From positions 930,001-994,000 of the forward strand of contig NZ_CP117522.1 in NCBI RefSeq assembly GCF_031679605.1: DNA of 64,000 nt, written 5' to 3'. A model generated the notes under the pieces. The model saw nothing but the letters and a program-made list of their open reading frames with translations, was not told the DNA's origin and made no database searches. The DNA comes from Streptomyces luomodiensis (GTDB taxonomy: Bacteria; Actinomycetota; Actinomycetes; Streptomycetales; Streptomycetaceae). Positions 1-13,100 of the stretch are shown here, one piece after another; positions within the stretch are counted from its first letter, which is position 1, and each line of letters begins with the position of its first letter. Both the position numbers and the translations under genes were made by a program.

Positions 1-1142
1 CCGATGTTCGACTTCAACGACCCCAGCCACAGGGGCCGTTCGCGGGGCCGGTCCTGTCCGTAGGTGGCCAGCAGCGCGTGTGCCTCGATCGGGTCGCCGA
101 GGGAGGTGCCCGTGCCATGGGCCTCCACCGCGTCGACCTGGTCGGGGGCGAGACGTGCGTTGGCCAGTGCCTGGCGGATCACCCGTTCCTGCGATACGTC
201 GTTGGGCGCGGTCAGACCGTTGCTGGCACCGTCCTGGTTGACCGCCGAGCCCCGGATCAGCGCCAGCACCCGGTGGCCGTTGCGCCGGGCGTCGGACAGC
301 CGCTCCAGCAGCACCAGTCCGACGCCCTCGGAGAAGCCGGTGCCGTCCGCGGCCGCCGCGAAGGACTTGCAGCGCCCGTCCGGGGCCAGTCCGCGCTGCC
401 GGGAGAACTCGGCGAAGGCGGTCGGTGTGGTGAGCGCGGTGACCCCGCCCGCGAGCGCCAGATCGCATTCGCCCTGCCGCAGCGCCTGGCTCGCCAGGTG
501 CATCGCCACCAGCGACGAGGAGCACGCCGTGTCCACGGTCACCGCCGGCCCCTCCAGGCCGAAGGTGTACGCCACCCGGCCGGACACCACACTGGTGAGG
601 CTGCCGGTCGTGGCATAGCCCTCGAAGCCCTCGGGGACCCGGGGCATCCGGGAGAGATAGTCCTGGCTGGACACGCCCGCGTACACACCGGTCCGGCTGC
701 CCTTCATCGTCACCGGGTCGACACCCGCGCGTTCGAACAGCTCCCAGGCCACCTCCAGCAGCAGCCGCTGCTGCGGATCCATCGCCAGGGCCTCGCGCGG
801 GCTGATCCCGAAGAACTCCGCGTCGAAGCGGTCGGCGCCGTCCAGGAACCCGCCGTGCCGGACATAGCTGGTGCCGGGGTGGTCGGGGTCAGGATGGTAG
901 AGGCCCTCCAGGTCCCAGCCGCGGTCGGTGGGGAACGCGGTGATGCCGTCGCCGCCGGAGGCCACCAGCTCCCACAGTTCCTCGGGGCAGCCGACACCGC
1001 CCGGATAGCGGCAGGCCATGCTCACGATGGCCACCGGCTCCTGGGACCGTTCCTCCATTTCGCGCAGCCGTTGGCGGGCCTGCCCGAGATCCACCGTGAC
1101 CCGCTTCAGATACTGGCGGAGTTTGTCTTCCGTACCCGACAT
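1..1142 (-). CDS. Type I PKS, module 9 protein, N-terminal part (docking helix and KS), truncated by window edge
   Basis: The first 380 codons of a modular polyketide synthase are visible; the rest lies beyond the left edge. Residues 1-33 form an amphipathic coiled-coil docking helix (starting [13 protein letters not shown]), followed at about residue 35 by a ketosynthase. The KS active-site Cys is at residue 207 (VDTACSSSL) and the first catalytic His lies in VEAHGTGT; the sequence stops inside the SLKSNIG motif before the second His. The start is the ATG whose first base is 1142, preceded by GAGG four bases upstream, and it lies 16 bp after the stop of the module 7-8 gene, so the two are surely in one operon. 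The docking helix matches that of the module 5-6 protein, not those of modules 2, 3 and 7. Whether the protein carries one or more modules cannot be seen; in the monensin system the corresponding protein holds a single module (from memory). Confidence 0.95.
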   Translation of the reverse strand, partial: MSGTEDKLRQYLKRVTVDLGQARQRLREMEERSQEPVAIVSMACRYPGGVGCPEELWELVASGGDGITAFPTDRGWDLEGLYHPDPDHPGTSYVRHGGFLDGADRFDAEFFGISPREALAMDPQQRLLLEVAWELFERAGVDPVTMKGSRTGVYAGVSSQDYLSRMPRVPEGFEGYATTGSLTSVVSGRVAYTFGLEGPAVTVDTACSSSLVAMHLASQALRQGECDLALAGGVTALTTPTAFAEFSRQRGLAPDGRCKSFAAAADGTGFSEGVGLVLLERLSDARRNGHRVLALIRGSAVNQDGASNGLTAPNDVSQERVIRQALANARLAPDQVDAVEAHGTGTSLGDPIEAHALLATYGQDRPRERPLWLGSLKSNI

Positions 1143-1158
1143 CAGTCCTCACTCACGG

Positions 1159-4100
1159 TCAAGAGGGCAGTTCCCTGTCGATGAACGCGAACAACTCGTC
1201 GTCCGAGGCGGAGTCGAGGGCGTCCCCGTCCACGGGCCGGCCGGGGGCCTCGGCCGGCGTGTCGTCGTTCAGCCGCCACAGCAGCGCCTCCAGGCGCTTC
1301 ACCAGCCGGCCGCGGGCTTTGGCATGGATCTCGTCATGGGCCTCGTCGTGGGCCTCGGCACGGGAGGTGAGCCGCGCGATCGCGGTTTCGAGCCGCTCCA
1401 GCTCACCGAAGACGGGCGCCGAGGTGTCCGCCCGCGCGGGGCACAGCTTCTCGCGCAGTTCGGCGGCGATGGCCGAGGGTGTCGGATGCCTGAAGACGAC
1501 GGTGGCGGGCAGCCGCAGCCCGGTGGCGGCGGCGAGCCGGTTGCGCAGTTCCACCCCGGTCAGCGAGTCGAAGCCCAGGTCCTTGAAGGGGATGTCCCCC
1601 GGGACCGCGTCGACGTCGGTGTACCCCAGGACCGCCGCGGCCTGGGTGCGCACCAGGGTGAGCAGCATCCGGTGCTGCTCCTCCGCGGTCAGCGCCGCGA
1701 GCCGGGCGACCAGACCGGCGGCCGGTGCCGCGGTGGCGGCGGTACGGCGTGTGGCCACGCCGTTGTCGAGAAGCGTGCGCAGCAAGGCGGGCAGGGCGTC
1801 CGCGGGCGCGGGCTGAGCGGCCAGGGCTCGCAGGTCGAGCTGGACGGCCGCGGGCTGCGGGGCGCCGTGCCAGCAGGCGGCGTCCAGCAATCCCAGCGCC
1901 TGCTCGCCGGGCATGGCGGCGATACCGGAGCGGGACATCCTGGCCAGGTCGGCCTCGTCCAGGTGTCCGGTCATGCCGCTGGCGTCCGCCCACAGCCCCC
2001 AGGCCACCGAGACCGCCGGGAGGCCCATGGCCTGGCGGTGAGTGGCCAGGGCGTCGCAGAAGGCGTTGGCGGCGGCGTAGTTGGCCTGTCCCGGGCTGCC
2101 CATCACTCCCGCGGCCGAGGAGAACATGACGAACATGCCCAGCCGCAGCTGCGCGGTGGCGGCGTGCAGATGGGCCGCGGCCGCGGCCTTGGGCCCCCAC
2201 ACCCGCGCCAGCCGCTCCGGGGTCTGCGCGGGGAGCATCGCGTCGTCCAGCACACCCGCCGCGTGGACGACACCGGTCAAGGGGTGTGCGGGGTCGACGC
2301 CCGCGACGAGGTCGTGCACCACGGCACCATCGGTGACGTCCGCCGCCACGATACGTACGTCGGCGCCCAAGTCGGTGAGCCGGGCCGCCAGCTCCCGCGC
2401 TCCCGGCGTGTCGGGACCGCCCCGGCTGACCAGCAGCAGATGGCGAATGTGCCAGCTGCGCACGAGGTGCTCGGCCACATGTCCACCGAGGGTGCCGGTG
2501 CCACCGGTGATGAGCACGGTGCCATCGGGGTCCACCGGGGCGGGCACATCCAGCACCAGCTTGCCCGTGTGCTTGGCCTGACTCAGATACCGCAGCGCCT
2601 CACGCGCCCGGCTGAGCGGCCACGCCCGCACCGGAGGCGGCACCAGCACACCGGAGGCGAACAACCCGCCCAGCTCCCGCAGCATCTCACCGATACGGTC
2701 CGCACCGGCATCAGTGATCAGGTCGTAGACCTGGTACCTCACCCCGGGGTGCGCCTCCGCGATCCGCTCGGGGTCGCGGATATCGGTCTTGCCCATTTCC
2801 ATCAGCCGGCCGCCTTCGCGCAGCAGCCGCAGGGAGGCGTCGACGAACGGCCCGGCAAGACTGTTCAGCACCACATCCACACCCCGGCCACCCGTGGCCT
2901 CCCGCACCACACCCTCGAAATCCAGATCGCGCGACGAGGCCCGATGCGCCTCATCAATACCCATCGCCCCCAGAACCGCATGCTTGCCAGGACTCGCCGT
3001 CGCGTAGACCTCCGCACCCAGATACCGCGCGATCCGCACCGCCGCCATCCCCACACCACCGGTCGCGGCATGAATCAACACCGACTCCCCCGGCTGAAGC
3101 CGGGCGAGGTCCGTCAGTCCGTACCAGGCGGTCAGATAGGCCACCGGTACGGCCGCCGCCTGCCGGAAGTCCCACCCGTCCGGGATCGGCGCCAGCAATC
3201 GCGCGTCGGTGACCGCCAGTGGTCCGAACGACTGGTCGAGGACGCCCATGACCCGATCGCCCACGGCCACGTTGACCACATCGGGACCGATGTCCACCAC
3301 CACACCGGCACCCTCGCCGCCGAGTCCGGTCTGGCCGGGCACCATGCCCAGACCGACCAGCACATCACGGAAGTTGACACCGGCGGCACGTACGGCGACC
3401 CGCACCTGGCCCGTGCCCAGGGGCTCCAGCACCTCGGGGCAGGCCACCGGTACGACGTTCTCCAGGGTTGCCGTGCCCGCCGTGTCCAGCCGCCACGCTT
3501 CCGGCTGTGCCACGGGGCCCACCAGCCCAGCGCCTCCGATACCGGCATGGACCAGGCGGGGCACCAGCACCCGTCCCGCGCGCAGGGCCAGCTGGGGTTC
3601 GTCCATCTCCACGGCCCGCGCCACGGCGATGCGCACGGCGTCGGCGCGGGCGGCGGCGCCGGTGTCGGTGCCAGTGCCAGTGCTGGGCTCGGTGGCAGTG
3701 TCAGTGGTGCGGGCATCGGCATGGCGGTCGTCGTCGCGGTCCAGGAGCACGAACCGGCCCGGGTTCTCCGACTGCGCGCTGCGTACGAGGCCCCACACAG
3801 CGGCCCCGGACAGGTCCACCCGGGTGGCGCTCTCGGGGCCGTCGACCGCGACCGCGTCTCGTGTGACCACCACCAGCCGGGCGTCGGCCAACCGCGGTTC
3901 GGCCAGCCAGCCCCGCACCAGCTCCAGCGCCCGTTCCGTCACAGCCAGCGCCTCGGCAGACGTCCCCTCGGCGCCCTCGCCGGTGGTCGTCATGTCGGCG
4001 AGAACGACCGACGGGGTGGACTCCTCGTCATCGAGCGCGTTGATCAGCGCGGCCAGATCCGGGTGACCGCCGGCGCCCAGGACGGCCCAGCCGTCGTCAC

Positions 4101-7100
4101 CGGCCGCCGCGTCCTCGGCCCCGGCTCCGGTCCCGGTTCCGGCTCCGGCCCCGGCCACGAGCGGCAGCGGCGTCCAATCGACGGTGAACAGGCTGTCCGT
4201 TCCGTGGCCGCCGTGGCTCACCGCGGCCCGCAACTGATCGGCGTTCGCGGGTCGCATCGCCACGGAGTCGACGGTCAGCACCGGCGCGCCGACGGCGTCC
4301 GCCACGGTCAGGCGCAGTGCGCGCTCGCCCTCCGCGTTCTCCTGGTGGGGAGAGAGCCGCACGCGGACCGTGGTCGCCCCGGCGGCCCACAACCTCACGC
4401 CGTTCCAGGCGAACGGCAGCCACACCCGGCCATCGGTGGGTTCGGTACCGGTCTCGGTGTTGTCCGTGTCGAGTCGGCCGACCAGCAGGGCGGGGTGCAA
4501 CGCGGCGTCCAGCAGTGCCGGGTGGATACCGAATCCGGTCTGCTCTCCGGCGGCCTCGGGCAGGACCACCTCGGCGCACACATCCGCCCCGTCCCGCCAC
4601 ACGGCCCGCAGCCCCTGGAACGACGGCCCGTAGCCATATCCGGAGGCCGCGACCCGGTCGTAGAACCCCTCGACGCCGAGCGCCGTCGCACCGGCCGGAG
4701 GCCACGCCCCGCCCAGCCCCGACACCTCGTCACAGCGGTCAAGGCGATCAAGACGGTCCGACGGCGGGCTCAGCACACCCTCCGCATGGCACACCCACTC
4801 CGTGGCAGGGGGCCCTTCACCAGCAGGGCGGGAGTACACCCGCACATCGCGCCGCCCGTCCTCGGTGGCCTCGCCCACCACGATCTGCACCCGCAGCCCG
4901 CCCGACGACGGCAGGACGAGCGGCACCTGAAGGGCCAGTTCCTCCACACCGCCACAGCCGACCTCATCGGCCGCCCGCAGCACCCACTCGGCCAGCGCCG
5001 CACCCGGGACCAGCGCCGCGTCCGCGACCACATGCTCGGCGAGCCACATCTGCGTACGCGCCGAAATCCGGCCCGTCAGCACATGGCCACTGCCATCGGC
5101 CAGCTCCACAGCGGCACCCAGCAGCGGATGCCCGGCGGAGACCAGCCCGAGGTCGGCCGGATCGCCGGCGCGGCGGTCGGGGCCGTCGAGCCAGTAGCGC
5201 TCGCGCTGGAAGGCGTAGGTGGGCAGATCGACGGTACGAGGCGTGGGGTCGGTCGGAAACGCCGCCCGCCAGTCGACGTCGACCCCGGCGACGAACGCCT
5301 GGGCGAGGGAATGGACGAGCTGGGCCTGACCGCCATGGTCACGGCGCAGGGTGGGCACGGTGACGGCGGGGACCCCGGCTTCCTCGAAGGTCTCCTGCAT
5401 CCCAAGAGTGAGCACGGGATGGGTGCTGGCCTCGATGAACACCCGATGCCCATCCGCCAGCAACGCCTGGACGGCCTCGGTGAAGCGCACCCGCTCCCGC
5501 AGATTCGCCACCCAATACCCGGTGCCCAAATCGGTGGTGACGGCCCGACCACCGGTCACGGTCGAGTAGAACGCCGTACCGGAAACGGACGTCTCGAGCG
5601 GCCGGACACCCGCCAGAGCCTCGGTCAACTCCGCACGGATCTCATCCACCTGCGGACCATGCGAGGCATAATCCACCTCGATCAACCGCGCCCGAACCCC
5701 ACGCTCCTCACACGCCGCCACCACAGCAGCCACCTGCTCCGGCGGACCCGAAACCACCGTAGAAGACGGCCCATTCACAGCGGCAACGCCCACTGCGTCC
5801 GCCCGCTCCCCCAGGTCGGAGAGCAACTCCCCCGCACGCTCCTGGCCCACCCCCAGGGACGCCATCGCCCCGCCACCAGCCAACCGCCGCAGAGCCTTAC
5901 TCCGCAGCGCCACCACCTTCGCACCATCCTCCAACGACAACGCCCCCGCCACCACAGCCGCCGCGATCTCACCCTGGCTATGACCCACCACCGCAGCAGG
6001 GCGCACCCCGTGCCCCGCCCACACAGCGGCAAGGGACACCATCACCGCCCAGAGGACGGGCTGGACCACATCCACCCGCCCCAGATCCGCCGCGCTCTCC
6101 GTCCCGCGCAGCACATCCGTCAACGACCAATCGACATACGGCAAAAGCGCCCGCTCACACTCCTCCACCCGCGCCGCGAACACCGGCGACACCTCCAGCA
6201 GCTCCGCCCCCATACCGGCCCACTGCGAACCCTGCCCCGGAAACACCAACACCGGACCCACACCCCCCGGCGACGCGGCCGTACCCGACTCCACCAGCCC
6301 CGGATGCGATACCCCCCGCGTCAACGCCTCCAACCCCGCCACCAACTCACCACGGCCCTCACCCACCGCTACCGCACGATGCTCGAACACCGACCGCGAC
6401 GTCACCAACGACCACCCCACATCGACGGACGAGAGCTCGGAAACACCGCCCACGCGTTCAGCCAACGCCGTGGCCTGGCCGCGCAGTGCCTCCGCGCTCC
6501 GCGCCGACAGCACCCACGGGACCGCGTCCCTGTCGGAGGGCGCCGACTCCGTCCGCTCGTCCTCCTCGGGCGGTGCGGGCGCCTGTTCGAGGATCACATG
6601 GGCGTTGGTGCCGGAGGCTCCGAACGAGGACACCCCGGCCCGGCGCGGACCCTCACCCATCGGCCACTCCACCGCCTCGGTCAGCAGCCGCACCGCACCA
6701 CTGCCCCAGTCCACATGCGGAGTCGGTTCATCGATGTGCAGGGACGCGGGCAGCAGTCCGTGGCGCATCGCCTCCACCATCTTGATCACACCAGCCACAC
6801 CGGCCGCCGCCTGCGTATGCCCGATGTTGGATTTGATCGAACCGAGCAGCAACGGCCGCTCCACCGAGCGTTCCTGCCCGTAAGTGGCCAGCAACGCCTG
6901 CGCCTCGATCGGATCACCCAACGTCGTACCCGTACCATGCGCCTCCACCACATCCACATCCGCAGCCGACAACCCCGCACTGGCCAACGCCTGACGAATC
7001 ACCCGCTGCTGCGAAGGACCATTCGGCGCAGTGAGCCCGTTCGACGCACCATCCTGATTGACCGCCGAACCCCGGACCACCGCCAACACCTCATGACCAT

Positions 7101-10100
7101 TGCGCCGAGCATCCGACAACCGCTCCAGCAACAAAACCCCCACACCCTCACCCCAGCCAGTACCGTCCGCAGCCGCAGCAAACGGCTTGCACCGACCATC
7201 AGGCGCCAGCCCACGCTGACGCGAGAAACCAGTGAACACATCCGGCGTCGCCATCACCGTCACCCCACCCGCCAACGCCAACGTGCACTCCCCCCGCCGC
7301 AACGCCTGCGCCGCCAGATGCATCGCCACCAACGACGACGAACACGCCGTATCCACCGTCACCGCCGGACCCTCAAACCCCAGCGAGTACGCCACCCGCC
7401 CCGAAACCACACTCCCCGAGCCCGCGAGCATCGCATAGCCCTCGAGCTTCGCATCCGCACCACTGCTCAGCCCGGCCGCGTAGTCGTGGTACATCACGCC
7501 CGCGTAGACACCGGTCGGACTGCCCTTCAACGACACCGGATCGATCCCCGCCCGCTCCAGCACCTCCCACGACGCCTCCAACAACAACCGCTGCTGCGGA
7601 TCCATCGCCAACGCCTCCCGCGGACTGATCCCGAAAAACGCCGCATCGAACGCATCAGCGTCATACAGGAACCCACCCTCGCGCGCATACGACGTACCGG
7701 GGTGGTCGGGATCCGGATGAAACAACCCCTCCAGATCCCAGCCCCGGCCGGTCGGAAACTCCCCCATCACGTCTTTCCCCGAGGCGACGAGGTCCCACAG
7801 CGCTTCGGGAGAGTTCGCACCACCCGGGAAACGGCAGGCCATCGCAACGATCGCGATCGGCCCGTCCGCATCGGCCGCCACCACCACAGAAGCACCCGCG
7901 CCGGCAGTCGTCTCACCCATCAGCCGGGCACACACATACTCCGCCAACACCCGAGGCGTCGGATAGTCGAACACCATCGTCGCCGGCAACCGCAACCCCG
8001 TCACCGACGACAACCGATTACGCAACTCCACCGCCGTCAACGAATCAAAACCCAACTCCCTGAACGCCGCATCCACCCGCACCTCACCCGGCGAACCAAA
8101 CCCCAACACCACCGCCACACCACCCCGCACCACCTCAACCACCACATCCAACCGAGCCTCAGCACCCAACCCCCTCAACCGCTCCACCAACCCCGAAACC
8201 CCCACCTCACCCACCGCCAACCGCCGCCTGACACGACCCACCACCAAACCCCGCAACACCGCCGGAAGACCTCCACCACCCACCCCAGCCGGATCGAGGT
8301 CCACGGCCACCACCAGCGGGTGCGCGCGGCGGCACGCGGCGTCCAGCAGGGCCAGCCCACGCTCGGCGGACAGCGGCCTCATTCCGCGCAGTCGTGTCAG
8401 GTCCGCCCGGCCCATGTGTCCGGTCATCTCGCTGGCCTGCGCCCACAGCCCCCATGCCAGGGACAGTCCGGGCAGTCCCAGCGCCCGTCGATGGGCGGCC
8501 AACGCATCGAGGAACGCGTTGGCCGCCGCGTATCCGGCCTGACCCGCGTTACCCACGACACCGGCGGCCGACGAGAACATCACAAACATGCGGAGCGGCA
8601 GATCCGCCGTGGCGCGGTGCAGATGGGCGGCCGCCGCGGCCTTCGCCGCCCACACCCGCGCGAGTTGCTCCCGCGTCTGCGAGGTGACCACCGCGTCATC
8701 CAGCAGCCCCGCCACATGAAGGACACCGGTCAGCGGATACGCCGGGTCGATACCGGCCACCACATCGGCCACCGCGTCGGCGTCCGCGACATCCACCGCG
8801 GCGATCCGTACCCGAGCGCCCAGGCCGCTCAGCCGCTCGGCCAGCTCCGGCGCGCCGGGCGCGTCCGCACCACGTCGGCTGACCAGGACCAGATGCTTGA
8901 CCTGCCACGTACGCACCAGATGCTCGGCCACCAGACCGCCCAGCAGGCCCGTACCGCCGGTGATCAGCACCGTGCCGTCGGGGTCGAGCCCCCCGGGGAC
9001 CGGTCCTCCGGAAACCGCCTCGTCGGCGGGGCCGGTGTCACGCGCGCGCGTCAGCCGGGGCACCACCATCCGCCCGGCTCGCAGCACCGCCTGTGGCTCA
9101 TCCGCGCGTACGGCACGGACCACGGCGTCCGCCACATCACGCCAGGTCGGATCGGCGACCGGATCGAGGTCGAGGAGGACGAACCGGTCCGGGTGCTCCG
9201 CCTGCGCACTCCGCAGCAGGCCCCACAGCCCCGCCGCGGCCACGTTCAACGCCCCGTCAGCATCACCGTCGCCGTCGTCGCCCGAGTCCACGTCTCCACG
9301 ACGGCCGACCGGCACCGCACCGCGCGTCATCACCACCAAATGGGCGTCGGCCAGCCGCGGTTCGGCCAGCCACCCCTGCACCAGCTCCAGCGCCCGGCCG
9401 ACGGCAGCCAAGCCATCAGCCGCCGTCGCCATCGTCACCGAGCCGTCCTCCGCCTGGCTGCCGTCTGCCGGCAGGTAGGTCAGGGCGAACGCGGGAGGTG
9501 CCGCACCGTCGTCCATCGCGGCCACCAGCGCTTCGAGACCCGGATGGCACACCACACCCCCGCCGCCGAATCCAGGTTTCCCGGCCAAGCGCAGGACGTT
9601 CTGGCCCAGCACGGCCCAGCCCTCACCGTCGGAAACGTCCGCATCGGGCACGGCGGGCATGGGAACCCAGTCCAGCGTGAACAGCCCATCCACCCCACGC
9701 CCGCCCCCGGCCCGCAACTGGCCGGGGTCGGCGGGGCGCATGGTCACGGAGTCGACCGTCAGCACCGGGGCGCCCATGGCATCGGTCACCACCATCCGTA
9801 GCCCGCGCTCTCCCTCCGCACCGTCCTGATGGGGAGAGAGCCGGACCCGGATGGTGTGCGCCTCGGTGGCCCACAGCGACACGCCGTTCCAGGCGAACGG
9901 CAGTCTCATCCCCTCGTCGTCGGCCGGCTCCGCGTCGGCTGCGAGCAGCATGGGGTGCAGGGCGGCGTCGAGCAGCGCCGGGTGGATGCCGAACCCGCCC
10001 GCGTCCCCCGCGACCTCGGGCAGCGCCACCTCGGCCAGGAGGTCCGCGCCGTCCCGCCACACGGCCCGCAGCCCCTGGAACGACGGCCCGTACGCATAGC

Positions 10101-13100
10101 CCACCGCCGCGGCACGCTCGTAGAATCCCTCGACATCCATAGGGCTCGCGCCCTCGGGAGGCCAGGCTCCCGCCACCTCCTCGACCGCGCTCGGTGCGGG
10201 CGACGGGCTCAGGACGCCCTCCGCATGGGACACCCAGTCCGGATCCGCGCCGGGCTGGACATCACGGTCGGGCCGGGAGTACACCCGCACATCGCGCCGC
10301 CCGTCCTCGGCGGCCTCGCCCACCACGATCTGCACCCGCAGCCCGCCCGACGACGGCAGGACGAGCGGCACCTGAAGGGCCAGTTCCTCCACACCGCCAC
10401 AGCCCGCCTCATCGGCCGCCCGTAACGCCCACTCCACCAACGCCGCGCCCGGTACCAGCGACGCTCCGGCGACCACATGGTCACCGAGCCAGCCGCCGCC
10501 GGTGGCCGACACCCGTCCGGTCAGCACCAGCCCGCCGTCGGCGAGACCCACTGCCGCCCGCAACAACGGGTGCTCCACCCGCTGCAACCCCGCCCCGCCC
10601 ACATCGCCGACCCCACCAGCGGCGGCGGCCCAGTAGCGTTGGCGCTGGAAGGCGTAGGTGGGCAGATCGACGGTACGAGGTGTGGGGTCGGTCGGAAACG
10701 CCGCCCGCCAGTCGACGTCGACCCCGGCGACGAACGCCTGGGCGAGGGAATGGACGAGCTGGGCCTGACCGCCATGGTCACGGCGCAGGGTGGGCACGGT
10801 GACGGCGGGGACCCCGGCTTCCTCGAAGGTCTCCTGCATCCCAAGAGTGAGCACGGGATGGGTGCTGGCCTCGATGAACACCCGATGCCCATCCGCCAGC
10901 AACGCCTGGACGGCCTCGGTGAAGCGCACCCGCTCCCGCAGATTGGCCACCCAATACCCGGTGTCCAAATCGGTGGTGACGGCCCGACCGCCGGTCACGG
11001 TCGAGTAGAACGCCGTACCGGAAACGGACGTCTCGAGCGGCCGGACACCCGCCAGAACCTCGGTCAACTCCGCACGGATCTCATCAACCTGCGGACCATG
11101 CGAGGCATAATCCACCTCGATCAACCGCGCCCGAACCCTGCACTCCTCACACGCCGCCACCACAGCAGCCACCTGCTCCGGCGGACCCGAAACCACCGTA
11201 GAAGACGGTCCGTTCACAGCGGCAACGCCCACGGCGGCCACCCGCTCCCCCAGACCCGACAGCAGCTGCTCCGCACGCTCCTGGCCCACCCCCAGGGACG
11301 CCATCGCCCCGCCACCAGCCAACCGCCGCAGAGCCTTACTCCGCAGCGCCACCACCTTCGCACCATCCTCCAGCGAGAGCGCCCCCGCCACCACAGCCGC
11401 CGCGATCTCCCCCTGGCTATGACCCACCACCGCAGCAGGACGCACCCCATACCCCGCCCACACCGCCGCCAACGACACCATCACCGCCCAGAGAACGGGC
11501 TGGACCACGTCCACCCGCCCCAGATCCGCCGCACCCTCCACACCGCGCAGCACATCCGTCAACGACCAGTCCACATACGGCGAAAGCGCCCGCTCACACT
11601 CCCCCACCCGCGCCGCGAACACCGGCGAGACCGCCAGCAGCTCCGCCCCCATACCGGCCCACTGCGAACCCTGCCCGGGGAACACCAGCACCGGACCCAC
11701 ATCACCCGGCGACGCGGCCGTACCCGACTCCACCACCCCCGGATGCGACACCCCCCGCGCCAACGCCTCCAACCCCGCCACCAACTCACCACGACCCTCA
11801 CCCACCACCACCGCACGATGCTCGAACACCGACCGCGACGTCACCAACGACCACCCCACATCGACCGACGAGAGCTCGGAAACACCCCCCACCCGCCCCG
11901 CCAACGCCGCCGCCTGACCCCGCAACGCCCCCACACTCCGCCCCGACACCACCCACGGCACCACACCACCCACGCCACACGACACCGCCCCCACCAACGG
12001 CACATCCTCCTCAGGAGCCTGCTCCACAATCACATGCGCATTGGTGCCACTGATCCCAAAAGACGACACCCCGGCCCGGCGCGGGCGCTCGGCCGCCGGC
12101 CACTCCACCGCCTCGGTCAGCAGCCGCACGCCTCCGCCGTTCCACTCCACATGAGGCGTCAGCTCATCGACATGGAGGGTGGCCGGGAGCATGCCGTGCA
12201 GCAGGGCCATCACCATCTTGATCACACCGGCCACGCCCGCCGCACCCTGCGTATGGCCGATGTTGGACTTCAGCGAGCCCAGCCACAGCGGCCGGTCCTC
12301 CGGACGGTCCCGGCCGTAGGTGGCGATCAGCGCGTCGGCTTCGATCGGGTCACCCAGTTTGGTGCCCGTGCCATGGGCCTCCACCGCGTCCACCTCGGAC
12401 GGGGCCAGCCGGGCGCCGGCGAGCGCCTGGCGGATGACGCGCTGCTGCGAGGGGCCGTTGGGCGCGGTGAATCCGTTGCTGGCGCCGTCCTGGTTGATGG
12501 CTGAGCCCCGGATCAGCGCGAGTACCTGGTGGCCGTTGCGCCGTGCGTCGGACAGCCGCTCCAGCAGGAGGAGTCCGACGCCTTCGCCCCATCCCGTTCC
12601 GTCGGCGCTCGCCGAGAACGCCTTGCACCGGCCGTCGAGGGACAGCCCTCGTTGCCGGGAGAAACCGGTGAACACCTCGGGGGTGGTCATCACCGTCACC
12701 CCGCCCGCCAGGGCCAGGGTGCACTCCTCCTGCCGTAGTGCCTGGCAGGCCAGGTGGATCGCGACAAGGGATGAGGAGCACGCCGTCTCCACTGTGACGG
12801 CCGGTCCCTCCAGGCCGAGGGTGTAGGACACCCGGCCGGACAGCAGGCTCGGTGCGTTGCCCGCGTATCCCTCGGATCCGTTCTGGGCATCGCCCGCCGC
12901 GCCGCCGCCGGTGGTCGCCGTGCCGGCGTAGACGCCCGTCCGGGAGCCCTTCAGGGACACGGGGTCGATACCCGCTCGTTCACATGCCTCCCAGGCGGTT
13001 TCCAGCAGCAGTCGCTGCTGGGGGCTGGTGGCGAGCGCCTCGCGCGGGCTGATGCCGAAGAACTGGGGGTCGAACCGGTCGGCGTCGTCCAGGAATCCGC

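Noticed and set aside
1018..9801. 2927-codon open frame on the plus strand, antisense to the PKS
   Set aside because: It is antisense to modules 7-9, its product is a His/Pro/Arg/Gly-rich string without domains, and stop-free antisense frames are expected in very GC-rich genes. The same applies to other long plus-strand frames such as 21523-24675, 27443-35401, 41128-43854 and 49504-51777.
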